NCBI RefSeq assembly: GCF_004614195.1
Contig: NZ_SPUM01000067.1
Span: forward strand, 1-32,735
Direction: 5' to 3'
DNA length: 32,735 nt
Origin: Massilia horti
GTDB taxonomy: Bacteria; Pseudomonadota; Gammaproteobacteria; Burkholderiales; Burkholderiaceae_D
Below, in pieces: positions 8,940-17,308 of this stretch (positions are counted from its first letter, which is position 1; each line of letters starts with the position of its first letter). A program made the position numbers and the translations under genes. Below the pieces are notes generated by a model, which was not told the origin of the DNA, ran no database searches, and was given only the letters and a program-made list of their open reading frames with translations.

Positions 8940-9033
8940 GAGGCTCCTGCGGGTGGTTGGACTCGCAAGATGGTGCGCCGCCGTGGGAATTCGTTGTTGA
9001 GCCTTGCCAACCGTGCGCTGCCTCACGTTGCAG

Positions 9034-9279
9034 CTAGAGAATCTTCTGGAGCTCGTGGAGAATTTTTCTGACGGTAACGTTCTCCGTTGCCGTCAAGCCG
9101 CGATGCCGGATTAATGCTGAAATATGGAACCGTAGAGCCATGCAAATCTCCGACCCTGTTGACCCGGCCTCGAAGGCATCCTTGAGCACTTCGGCATTTT
9201 TTGCATCACCTCGGCTCTCCAGTTCCAAAATCAACGTTTGGGTAGCGCTGTACAAGTCAAATTTGCTTTCCATCGCCAT
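9034..9279 (-). CDS. Small conserved-looking protein of unknown function
   Basis: An 81-residue soluble protein beginning MAMESKFDLYSATQTLILELE. It is predicted almost all helical, with a charged middle (SRGDAKNAEVLKDAFEAG) and a C-terminal helix ending in RKILHELQKIL. I do not recognise the family. Amino-acid composition is normal for a folded protein, and no strong overlapping gene exists on the other strand, which supports a real gene. No clear ribosome binding site precedes it. A second ATG two codons later (9273) could be the true start. It lies 94 bp upstream of comM on the same strand and may share its transcript. Confidence 0.55.
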   Translation of the reverse strand: MAMESKFDLYSATQTLILELESRGDAKNAEVLKDAFEAGSTGSEICMALRFHISALIRHRGLTATENVTVRKILHELQKIL

Positions 9280-9474
9280 GTCCGGTTGTTGAATGCAAAT
9301 GTGAGGATAACCACTTGGAGGCTAATGTTACCCCCGAGTAGCAGCTTGAGGACGAACAGGTGTCTCTCTACTCTGCCGGCGCTGGCGGACGACCTCGCAT
9401 GTAAACTGTATCGGTGGGCGGTAGCAGAAACCCTGTAGAATCCTCGCCTGTTCTGATCGCACACCGCGCCCTCC

Positions 9475-9942
9475 ATGAGACTGACTTCATACACCGACTA
9501 TGCCCTGCGCACCTTGATGTTCCTGGCACTCAATCGCGAGCGGCTGGTCACGATCGGGGACATTGCGGATGCACACCAGATCGCCAAGAATCACCTGACC
9601 AAGGTAGTGCACCAGTTGGGCATGCTCGGCTTCGTCGAGACCGTGCGCGGACGCAGCGGCGGCCTGCGTCTTGGCCGTGAACCTGCCGACATTCGCGTCG
9701 GGGACGTGGTGCGCCAGACCGAGACCGATTTCTACATGGCGTCCTGCTTCGACCAGGAAGCGCCGCGCTGCATGTATTCGTCCAGTTGTGAGCTGAAGGG
9801 GGCGCTGGCCCGGGCTACCCATGCCTATCTCGAGGTGCTCGATGGTGTGACGCTCGCGCAGATGGTGGCGGGCCAGACTGCGCCGCAAACCGCGGATGGG
9901 ATTGCCCCGATCGAGCTGCATTTCAGTCGCGCGAGCGCCTGA
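9475..9942 (+). CDS. nsrR: Rrf2-family regulator, NsrR-type nitric-oxide sensor
   Basis: A 155-residue Rrf2-family repressor. NsrR binds an Fe-S cluster that reacts with nitric oxide, releasing genes for NO detoxification. The N-terminus RLTSYTDYALRTLMFLAL and the winged helix (IGDIADAHQIAKNHLTKVV, then VRGRSGGLRLG) are typical. Three conserved cysteines at about residues 91, 99 and 105 (C-x7-C-x5-C) are the expected cluster ligands. They separate NsrR from IscR. It faces the nrdJ gene convergently, with 39 bp between the stops. No hmp or norB gene is adjacent, so its targets are elsewhere. A clear NsrR operator was not identified upstream. Confidence 0.88.
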   Translation: MRLTSYTDYALRTLMFLALNRERLVTIGDIADAHQIAKNHLTKVVHQLGMLGFVETVRGRSGGLRLGREPADIRVGDVVRQTETDFYMASCFDQEAPRCMYSSSCELKGALARATHAYLEVLDGVTLAQMVAGQTAPQTADGIAPIELHFSRASA

Positions 9943-9945
9943 GAG

Positions 9946-9967
9946 TTGCGGCCTGCTGTTGCCGCAA
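9946..9967. terminator. Possible hairpin between nsrR and nrdJ
   Basis: A 7-bp stem (TTGCGGC with GCCGCAA) and an 8-nt loop lie in the 39-bp gap between the converging stops of nsrR and nrdJ. There is no T-run on either side, so a role as terminator is only suggested by position. Confidence 0.3.
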
Positions 9968-9981
9968 GCCCCGCTGTCGCC

Positions 9982-12441
9982 CTAGCCGCACTCGCCCATG
10001 TAGTGGCAGGCGTCGCAGCGGGTGCATCCGTCGACCCTGCGCAGCGACAGCGCGCCGCATTCCGGGCACTTGGCGCCCGATGTCGGTGGCAGCACGCCGG
10101 ACGCTGTCTGCTGCCCGGCCTGTGAAGCATCGCCGCGTGCTGCCAACGTGCGCGCCAGCTCCGGCACGGCGACCTGATTCCCGTACGCGTCGAGAAAGCC
10201 GCGCCGGATCAGCATCCGCTGCAGCATGAACGCAATCGCTGCCACCTCCGAATCGTGGTACACCGGCACCTGGGTGCCATCTTCGCGCGTCAGGTAGCCG
10301 CACCGCACCGGGCCTTTTTCCCACACCACCTCGCGCATGTCCATCAGCGCCTTGGCGATCGAACTGCCGGCGCGCGCCGCCATCGAGAGCAGCCGCATTG
10401 ACGCGGTAATCCATTGCTGGCCGTCGGTGCGCTGGCTGGCCGGCATGAAGAACTCGAATGGCCGTTCGATCGTGACGCTCTTGCCTTCCCAGGTGCCTTC
10501 GGCGCGAATGAAGCTCACGCTTACGTAAGCCGTCTTGGTGCCTTCCTGCGTCGAGTACTCGATCTTGGAGGTGACCGATTCGAGCTCGCCCAGCGGGCGC
10601 CGTTCGAAGCGCTTGTGCAGCGGGTCGTCATCCTGCGTCTTGGTCTGCTCCGGCTCCGGCACCGCGGACAGCACGCTGCCGAGCACCGTGTTCGGCCGAT
10701 AGGTCGCCAGGCCCTTCAACCCGGCACGCCAGGCCTCGCTGTACAGGTCGCGGAAGTCGTCGAACGGATAGTCGGCCGGCACGTTCACCGTCTTGGCGAT
10801 CGCCGTGTCGATGAATGGCTGCACCGACTCCATCATGCGCAGATGGTCAATCGCGCGCATTTGCAGCGCGGTGACGAACTGCGGCGGCAGCCGCGCTTCG
10901 TCCGTGACATCGTGGCCGAGCTGGCGGTACAGGCGCCACGCGTGATCAGCCACCTCGTAGGTGCGCGTCGAGCCGTCCGGCATGCGCTTTTTGCGCTGAT
11001 AGGTCCACGAATACGCGGGCTCGATGCCGTTCGACGCATTGTCGGCAAACGCTAGCGAGATGGTGCCGGTCGGCGCGATCGACAGCAGGTGCGAATTGCG
11101 GATGCCGTGCGCCCGGATCGCTTCACGCAGTTCATCCGGCAGGCGGCTGATGAACTGGCCCTGCAGGTATTTGTCCGCATCGAACAGTGGGAATGCCCCT
11201 TTTTCCTTGGCCAGTTCGATGGATGCGGCATAGGCGGCGTCGCGCAGTTCACGTGCGATACGGGCGGCGAAGGCACGGCCCTCGTCGGAGTGGTAGTGCA
11301 GGCCCAACATCACCAGCGCGCTGCCCAGGCCCAAAAAGCCCAGGCCGATGCGGCGCTTGGCGCGGCTCTCCTGCGCCTGCTGCGGCAGCGGCCATTCGGT
11401 GGCATCAAGCACCAGGTCCAGCATGCGCACTCCGACCGCCGCGACCAGACGCATGCGCGCAAAGTCGAAGCGTGCGCTTGACGAGAACGGGCGTTCGACG
11501 AAGCTGGTCAGGTTGAGCGAGCCGAGGTCGCAGCAGCCGTACGCGGGCAGTGGCTGCTCGCCGCAGGGATTGGTGGCGGCGAGAATCTCGGCGTACCACA
11601 GGTTGTTTTCCGCATTCATGCGGTCGATGAACAACACGCCCGGCTCGGCGTGGTCGTAGGTGGAAGCGATCACCCGGTCCCACAGCGCGCGCGCCGGCAC
11701 CTGCCGGTACACCCAGAGCCCGTCCGCGCGCTGGCGCACGCCGCTTGCCGTCTCGTCGCCCGGCTCGGCGCGGTGCACGAGGTCGAACGGCGCGTTGGCC
11801 TCTACCGCGTGCATGAATTCGTCGGTCACGCCGACCGAAAGGTTAAAGTTGGTGAAGCCGCCTGAGTCCTTGGCGGCGATGAAGCGCTCGATATCGGGAT
11901 GGTCGATGCGCAGCACGCCCATCTGGGCGCCGCGCCGGGCGCCGGCCGATTCGACTGTCTTGCAGGAGGCATCGAACACTTCCATGTACGACACCGGTCC
12001 CGAGGCGCGCGATTGGGTGCCGCGTACCTTGCTGCCTGCCGGTCGGATAGCCGAAAAGTCGTAGCCGACGCCGCCGCCGCGACGCATGGTCTCGGCCGCT
12101 TCGGCCAGTGCGGTGTAGATTCCGGGCAGGCCGCCTTCGACGCCACTGATGGCGTCGCCTACCGGCTGCACGAAGCAGTTGATCAGCGTGGCCTTGATGC
12201 CCAGCCCGGCGGCGGAGTTGATCCGCCCCGCCGGAACAAATCCTTGTTCCTGGGCCCACAGGAAGCGCTGCGCCAGGTCCGCGCTTTGCGCTGCGGGTTC
12301 GTATTGCGCGAGCGACGTGGCCACGCGCCGGCGCACGGCGGCAACGTCCCGTTCATCGCCCTTGGCGTACTTCTCCAGCAGCACGTCGAGCGACACTTCC
12401 TGCGGCGCCATCGACGTGCCCAACAAGTCGTTTGCATTCAT
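9982..12441 (-). CDS. nrdJ: Adenosylcobalamin-dependent (class II) ribonucleotide reductase
   Basis: An 819-residue reductase that makes deoxyribonucleotides using vitamin B12 radical chemistry. It needs no oxygen and no small subunit. Visible motifs are the redox cysteine in [11 protein letters not shown] (Cys89), the substrate-site glycine-rich block [16 protein letters not shown], the active-site NPCGEQPLP (Cys293, Glu295), and the phosphate-binding [15 protein letters not shown]. The C-terminus carries a four-cysteine zinc-ribbon-like tail (CPECGALSL, then [13 protein letters not shown]). In this family the tail carries cysteines that re-reduce the active site. Upstream of it is ubiK, 45 bp away on the same strand. 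That gap is too short for a cobalamin riboswitch, and none is seen. Confidence 0.93.
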   Translation of the reverse strand: MNANDLLGTSMAPQEVSLDVLLEKYAKGDERDVAAVRRRVATSLAQYEPAAQSADLAQRFLWAQEQGFVPAGRINSAAGLGIKATLINCFVQPVGDAISGVEGGLPGIYTALAEAAETMRRGGGVGYDFSAIRPAGSKVRGTQSRASGPVSYMEVFDASCKTVESAGARRGAQMGVLRIDHPDIERFIAAKDSGGFTNFNLSVGVTDEFMHAVEANAPFDLVHRAEPGDETASGVRQRADGLWVYRQVPARALWDRVIASTYDHAEPGVLFIDRMNAENNLWYAEILAATNPCGEQPLPAYGCCDLGSLNLTSFVERPFSSSARFDFARMRLVAAVGVRMLDLVLDATEWPLPQQAQESRAKRRIGLGFLGLGSALVMLGLHYHSDEGRAFAARIARELRDAAYAASIELAKEKGAFPLFDADKYLQGQFISRLPDELREAIRAHGIRNSHLLSIAPTGTISLAFADNASNGIEPAYSWTYQRKKRMPDGSTRTYEVADHAWRLYRQLGHDVTDEARLPPQFVTALQMRAIDHLRMMESVQPFIDTAIAKTVNVPADYPFDDFRDLYSEAWRAGLKGLATYRPNTVLGSVLSAVPEPEQTKTQDDDPLHKRFERRPLGELESVTSKIEYSTQEGTKTAYVSVSFIRAEGTWEGKSVTIERPFEFFMPASQRTDGQQWITASMRLLSMAARAGSSIAKALMDMREVVWEKGPVRCGYLTREDGTQVPVYHDSEVAAIAFMLQRMLIRRGFLDAYGNQVAVPELARTLAARGDASQAGQQTASGVLPPTSGAKCPECGALSLRRVDGCTRCDACHYMGECG

Positions 12442-12486
12442 GTGTCCGGTTCCGGATGTCCACGAATGCCGGGGATGCGCTCGTGA

Positions 12487-12741
12487 TCAGTCCGCGGAAG
12501 CCTGGGCGGCCAGGCGCGCTTCCAGCTCGGCCACGCGCGTTTCCAGCGCCTCCAGCTTGGCGCGGGTCTTGGCCAGCACCTGCGCCTGGATATCGAACTC
12601 TTCACGGGTTACCAAGTCAAGTTTGGAGAAGCCCTGGGTCATCATCGCCTTGACGTTGCGTTCGATGTCCTTGGCGGGCGAATTCTCGAGGGCCTGGTTG
12701 ATCTTGCCCTGCAAGTCGTTGAAAAAATTGTTCATGTCCAT
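12487..12741 (-). CDS. ubiK: UbiK-type ubiquinone biosynthesis accessory factor (BMFP family)
   Basis: An 84-residue protein of the BMFP (formerly DUF526/YqiC) family. UbiK helps the soluble Ubi complex make ubiquinone. It forms trimers through a C-terminal coiled coil and has an amphipathic, lipid-binding N-terminus. Here the N-terminus NNFFNDLQGKINQALENSPA is followed by the family core SKLDLVTREEFDIQAQVLAKT and a heptad-rich tail (LEALETRVAELEARLAAQ). The start at 12741 (ATG) has AAGGA four bases upstream. The ATG at 12735 is the alternative. An NtrC-like palindrome ends 22 bp upstream of the start. It probably serves the divergent glnK gene. Confidence 0.85.
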   Translation of the reverse strand: MDMNNFFNDLQGKINQALENSPAKDIERNVKAMMTQGFSKLDLVTREEFDIQAQVLAKTRAKLEALETRVAELEARLAAQASAD

Positions 12742-12762
12742 CTGATCCTTGTTGTCGGGCTG

Positions 12763-12781
12763 TCGCACCAGCATGGTGCGA
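12763..12781. promoter_or_regulatory. NtrC-like binding site (enhancer of glnK-amtB)
   Basis: TCGCACCAGCATGGTGCGA is a near-perfect palindrome that fits the NtrC consensus GCACC-N4/5-GGTGC. Its centre is about 150 bp upstream of the predicted glnK transcript start, a usual distance for a sigma-54 enhancer. A weaker half-site (TTGGTGCGC at 12794-12802) may be a second, lower-affinity site. NtrC bound here would activate the sigma-54 promoter at 12895-12910 when nitrogen is short. Confidence 0.75.
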
Positions 12782-12894
12782 GAGCCGCCTGATTTGGTGC
12801 GCGGCGACGGCGCCGCACGGACGAATGTGGTGGTTCATACCAAAAGTGGGGCGTTCCTGCCATAAAAACAAGTGTGCTGCCCTGGATTTTGGTG

Positions 12895-12910
12895 TGGCAC
12901 GCATCCTGCT
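12895..12910 (+). promoter_or_regulatory. Sigma-54 (RpoN) promoter of glnK-amtB
   Basis: TGGCACGCATCCTGCT matches the -24/-12 consensus TGGCACG-N4-TTGCW with one mismatch (C for the first T of TTGC). The GG and GC dinucleotides have the required spacing. It lies about 150 bp upstream of the glnK start codon and downstream of the NtrC-like palindrome. The transcript is expected to start near 12921. I infer nitrogen-limited expression of glnK and amtB. Confidence 0.85.
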
Positions 12911-12995
12911 AAGAGTAGGGTTGTGTGAACACCCGCTGACTGGATTGTAAACCCCAACCGTGGAGATTCAATCAATTGTAGGAGTGTTTTGATGA

Positions 12996-13397
<402 letters not shown>

Positions 13398-13414
13398 ACA
13401 ATTGGGGGCAACCC

Positions 13415-14935
13415 ATGAACAGAATGATGGCCAGGATATTGGCCGCTCTAGCCTTTGCTGCCGCGCTCGGCAGCGCGCTGCCCGTCATGGCGCAGAACGC
13501 GCCCCAAAGCGCGCCTGTCGTCAGCGCGCAGGAGCCCGCCGCCGCGCAGGGGGCGGCGGCCGCCTCCACCTTGCCGCCGGGCGGCACCGCTCCGGTCGCC
13601 GCGCCGGCCCCGAACAAGGCCGACACGGGATGGATGATGGTTGCCACGCTGCTGGTGATCATGATGTCGATCCCTGGCCTGGCGCTGTTCTACGGTGGAT
13701 TGGTGCGCGCCAAGAACATGCTGTCGATCCAATTGCAGGTCTTCATGATCTTTTCCACGATCATCGTATTGTGGTGCCTGTACGGCTATTCGATCGCATT
13801 CACCGTGGGGAACCCGTTCTTCGGCGGCTTCGATCGCGCATTCCTCAGGGGCATCTGGGACCCCGTCAAGGGCGTGTTCAGCGCCGCCCCGACCTTCAGC
13901 AAGGGGGTGATGATTCCCGAGTTCGTCTACGTCGCGTTCCAGGGTACGTTCGCGGCGATCACCTGCGGCCTGATCATCGGCGCGTTCGCCGAGCGCGTGC
14001 GCTTTCCGGCAGTGATGCTGTTCATCGTGCTGTGGTTCACCTTCGGCTATCTGCCGGTCGCACACATGGTCTGGTTCTGGCCGGGGCCGGATACGATCAC
14101 CAACACGGCGACACTGGAAGCGGCCACCGTCAAGGCTGGCTGGCTGTGGCAGAAAGGCGCACTCGACTTCGCGGGCGGCACCGTGGTGCACATCAACGCC
14201 GCAGTGGCCGGACTGGTCGGCGCGATCATGATCGGCAAGCGCATTGGTTATGGCCGCGAATCGATGGCGCCGCATTCGCTGGCGCTGAACATGGTCGGCG
14301 CTTCGCTGCTATGGGTGGGCTGGTTCGGTTTTAACGCCGGGTCGGCGCTGGAAGCGGGCGACGTCGCCGCGCTGGCTTTCGTCAACACCCTGCTGGCCAC
14401 GTCCGCCGCCACCGTGTCATGGGTGATCGGCGAGTGGACGTTCAAGGGCAAACCGTCGATGCTGGGCGGCACATCAGGCGCGGTGGCTGGGCTGGTCGCG
14501 ATCACCCCGGCCTGCGGCTTCGTCGCTCCGATGGGCGCGCTGGTCATTGGTTTGCTCGCCGGTGTCGTCTGCCTGTGGGGCGTGAACGGCTTGAAGCGCA
14601 TGATCGGCGCCGACGATTCGCTCGACGTGTTCGGCGTGCATGGTGTCGGTGGCATCTTGGGCGCGTTGCTGACGGGCGTGTTCGCCGCGCCTCAGCTTGG
14701 CGGGCAGGGCATCTTCGACTACGTGGCCAACAAGATGTCGACCGAACCGTACTCGATCGGCCACCAGTTGCAGGTGCAGGGCGCGGCCGTGCTCACCACG
14801 ATCGTGTGGTCGGCGGTGGTGTCGGTTATCGCCTACAAAGTGGTCGATCTGGTGCTCGGGTTGCGCGTGCCGGAAGAGCAGGAGCGGGAAGGCCTGGACA
14901 TTACCAGCCATGGCGAATCGGCGTACCACGCCTGA
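13415..14935 (+). CDS. amtB: Ammonium transporter AmtB
   Basis: A 506-residue Amt/Mep/Rh channel in the inner membrane that brings in ammonium. It has an N-terminal signal peptide (ILAALAFAAALGSALPVMA) and an Ala/Pro/Gln-rich linker, then about 11 membrane segments starting DTGWMMVATLLVIMMSIPGL. The twin pore histidines are seen in GGTVVHINAAVAG and DVFGVHGVGGILGALLTGVF, split as VFGVHGVGGILG. The C-terminal tail ends RVPEEQEREGLDITSHGESA, the part that contacts GlnK. A GGGGG stretch precedes the start. The final 35 bp overlap the tail of the opposite-strand effector gene, and no terminator is visible. Confidence 0.95.
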   Translation: MNRMMARILAALAFAAALGSALPVMAQNAPQSAPVVSAQEPAAAQGAAAASTLPPGGTAPVAAPAPNKADTGWMMVATLLVIMMSIPGLALFYGGLVRAKNMLSIQLQVFMIFSTIIVLWCLYGYSIAFTVGNPFFGGFDRAFLRGIWDPVKGVFSAAPTFSKGVMIPEFVYVAFQGTFAAITCGLIIGAFAERVRFPAVMLFIVLWFTFGYLPVAHMVWFWPGPDTITNTATLEAATVKAGWLWQKGALDFAGGTVVHINAAVAGLVGAIMIGKRIGYGRESMAPHSLALNMVGASLLWVGWFGFNAGSALEAGDVAALAFVNTLLATSAATVSWVIGEWTFKGKPSMLGGTSGAVAGLVAITPACGFVAPMGALVIGLLAGVVCLWGVNGLKRMIGADDSLDVFGVHGVGGILGALLTGVFAAPQLGGQGIFDYVANKMSTEPYSIGHQLQVQGAAVLTTIVWSAVVSVIAYKVVDLVLGLRVPEEQEREGLDITSHGESAYHA

Positions 14936-16682
14936 TGACACCGTGTTTTTTTGCGGGCGTGGTCGGTCTTTTTCTTTTTCCAGCTACTGGGACGATGGCT
15001 TGAACCATTTCGGCGTCATCGGTCGAGGTATGGAGTATATGGTCCTCGCCACAGTAGGCTTTCCGGTAGCGCCAATACCCTGTGTATTCAAAAACGGGAT
15101 GATCGAAGCCGGCCAGGGAATCATGGACGAAATCTTCGAACAGGACTGCGAAGGCGGGATGAGACGGCTCCGACCGCTGCGCTTTCGTGAGGACGTCGCG
15201 TGCTTCCGGGTCAAAAAAGTGCTCTTTCATCTGATCTCGCCCGACAGGTTTTACTATTTCCCTGAGCAGTTGCTTGACTCGGGCCATGCCGCTAGCTTTT
15301 TGGGTGGCTGACAGAAGAAATGCCGCATCGGCCAAAAGTGAACGATTGAATCTCAGCAGTTTTTCGCGGTCCGCTTCCGAGGCGCGCTTGATTTGATTCG
15401 AGTAGGGGAAATGTGCCCGCATTTGCCAGCGCCAGTTGAGGTAATGCTGCATATGCTCGCTTGCGCTCGTCGGGGTGAGGGTCACCGCGGACAGGAAATC
15501 TTGGTACGCTTGGGCGAGTCGGGGATGAATGGCAAAGGCATCATGCGCTCCCGCGCGCACCATTGGCCTTTCGATCGGAACACCTGTGGCGATAGCACAA
15601 TCGAGCATGTGATTGAGGGGAATTTGCGAGAGCTTTAATGAATCGCTTTCTTGCGGGGTCTTTCCAACTGACGCACCCAGTTCGCCGGGCGCATAGCCGC
15701 CGCCGACGTCGCTATGGCTGCCAGGGTAGGCGTACTGATGGCAGCCGGGCGGCAAGATGCCGTTATGCCCGATTTCGTCCAGCGGGAAGGTCCGGCGGAG
15801 CTCGTGCATCGCCACCATGTGAACGCAATTTTCGACAGCCGATGGAAGGCGCAAGAATTCCGCGAGCGCCCAACCGCTATGGCCTCCTGTGTCAATTGTG
15901 GCCAGGGCCTTTGCATTGGTGAGGACGCCCGCCGACGCAACGGTGTCCATCAGGCCGACAAAGCGAAAGCGCAAGGGGATACCCGCGAGTTTGCCATCAA
16001 CAAGCATATCGCTCAGCCATCGGCAAAACACCCGCGCTTGCGCCGCGCCGCGAGAGAAGCCGAAGACGTCCAGGAAGCATTCGACGATTCGCGGTTTCCC
16101 TGCCCGCAGCTTATCTTCAAGGGCGATAGCAAGTTGCCGTAGAAAACCTCGAAGTTCGTTTTCACGCCGCATCGGCGGTATGACTCCGTGGTACTTTGTA
16201 TCGATGCGGGCAAGAATTCTGTAACCGACCATGGTGCGCTGGTCTGTATCCCGGCAGAGCGCGATGATTTCATCGTCTTTGAAGAGGTACCTGTTATCGA
16301 AGCTGCGGCGATGAAGATACTCCAACATCATGAGTAAGGCGAAGATGACCCGGGATTCGCAGCCGATCCCAAATCCCTGGTCCAGCCAGTTTTCGCCTTT
16401 TTCGCCAATCTCGGGGAAGGGCGTTCCTACGCCGGGAATGTAGTGACCGTAGTAGCCTTGTTCTATGTGGTTTTCGTAGGCATCGAATAGCCTGGATATG
16501 TTGCTGTCACGATGAGTGTTCCGGTCGTGCTCGCGATTGTTGCCGGTGCCATCAAAGAAGATGCCGACATTGAGATTCGTCTCGCATTTCTGGAAGTTGA
16601 TGTGATGGTTTGGCAGAACCATGTTGATGCCAGCAGTGAGGGCACTGGCAGATGGGAGGATTTTGAACGATAAACCGTTCAT
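14901..16682 (-). CDS. Type VI secretion phospholipase effector, Tle1/DUF2235 family
   Basis: A 593-residue DUF2235 alpha/beta hydrolase. Tle1 effectors are delivered by type VI secretion and cut membrane phospholipids of rival cells. Visible motifs are NVGIFFDGTGNN at residues 38-49, the nucleophile elbow FGFSRG with Ser210, GLMDTV with an acidic residue at 246, and PGSHSDVGGGY around residues 320-330 with the likely catalytic His323. Its start overlaps the stop of the DUF3304 gene by ATGA. The DUF4123 gene further upstream is the expected chaperone. The last codons run into amtB on the other strand, and the C-terminal KKHGVIRRGTP tail looks unlike a conserved end. The original stop may therefore have been lost. 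Confidence 0.9.
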   Translation of the reverse strand: MNGLSFKILPSASALTAGINMVLPNHHINFQKCETNLNVGIFFDGTGNNREHDRNTHRDSNISRLFDAYENHIEQGYYGHYIPGVGTPFPEIGEKGENWLDQGFGIGCESRVIFALLMMLEYLHRRSFDNRYLFKDDEIIALCRDTDQRTMVGYRILARIDTKYHGVIPPMRRENELRGFLRQLAIALEDKLRAGKPRIVECFLDVFGFSRGAAQARVFCRWLSDMLVDGKLAGIPLRFRFVGLMDTVASAGVLTNAKALATIDTGGHSGWALAEFLRLPSAVENCVHMVAMHELRRTFPLDEIGHNGILPPGCHQYAYPGSHSDVGGGYAPGELGASVGKTPQESDSLKLSQIPLNHMLDCAIATGVPIERPMVRAGAHDAFAIHPRLAQAYQDFLSAVTLTPTSASEHMQHYLNWRWQMRAHFPYSNQIKRASEADREKLLRFNRSLLADAAFLLSATQKASGMARVKQLLREIVKPVGRDQMKEHFFDPEARDVLTKAQRSEPSHPAFAVLFEDFVHDSLAGFDHPVFEYTGYWRYRKAYCGEDHILHTSTDDAEMVQAIVPVAGKRKRPTTPAKKHGVIRRGTPIRHGW

Positions 16683-17278
16683 CGCCAGTCTCCATGGTTT
16701 TTTCTTCTTTTTTCTTCCTTTCTTGTCGCCGCTTCCACTTCCTCGTCCGTAAAGAGGGTGTTTATCTTTACGCCCACCGTGGCTCTCAGTACCTCATCCG
16801 GATTGTCATTTAGGATAGGGTGATGCCCTCCGGGACCATTATTGCTCACTACGATTCGAATCCGTCCGTTGGGGTAAAAGTGAACCCAGAAATTCCCAGT
16901 CTCATCGTATTTTTCGACTGGTACTTCCGCCCGATACATCGCCTCCAGCTTGGGGACGCCTGGCTCATCGTCAGAAAAATATAGAACCTCCCAACGAACA
17001 TCTGCTGTCAATCCCGGTCTCCATTTTTTGGGTATCGCTACACAGCAAACCAATGACCCTCCCCCACCGCCACGTCCGACTTTGCTGCCTGAGTACCCGT
17101 TGACAAAAAAATCGCTAATGTAGAACTTTTCTCCCATGTGGTGAACGCCGCCGATGGAATCCGGCATAAATTCCTCTTTGGTTATGGATGTGTAGGCGGC
17201 ATAGCCGCCAATCGAAACGACCGCCAGCAGCAGTAACAAAAGGCGCCAGCGCCTTAAAGCAATTCGGAAAAAGTTCAT
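16679..17278 (-). CDS. DUF3304 protein, likely immunity factor for the Tle1 effector
   Basis: A 199-residue protein with an N-terminal membrane anchor (RLLLLLLAVVSIGGYAAYT) and a periplasmic domain. The sequence VNGYSGSKVGRGGGGGSLVCC followed by PKKWRPGL is typical of DUF3304; it is split here as VNGYSGSKVGRG and GGGGSLVCC. DUF3304 proteins accompany Tle1 phospholipases, and members act as Tli1 immunity proteins that block the enzyme in the periplasm. The stop overlaps the start of the effector gene (ATGA), so both are made together, immunity first. The C-terminus is highly charged (RKEEKRRKN). The immunity role is inferred from family and neighbours. Confidence 0.82.
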   Translation of the reverse strand: MNFFRIALRRWRLLLLLLAVVSIGGYAAYTSITKEEFMPDSIGGVHHMGEKFYISDFFVNGYSGSKVGRGGGGGSLVCCVAIPKKWRPGLTADVRWEVLYFSDDEPGVPKLEAMYRAEVPVEKYDETGNFWVHFYPNGRIRIVVSNNGPGGHHPILNDNPDEVLRATVGVKINTLFTDEEVEAATRKEEKRRKNHGDWR

Positions 17279-17308
17279 TACAAGCTCCGTGTTCGGGAGT
17301 GTGGCTGG

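Noticed and set aside
12442..12486. Cobalamin riboswitch expected upstream of a B12-dependent reductase
   Set aside because: The gap to ubiK is only 45 bp, and no B12-box-like structure is visible.
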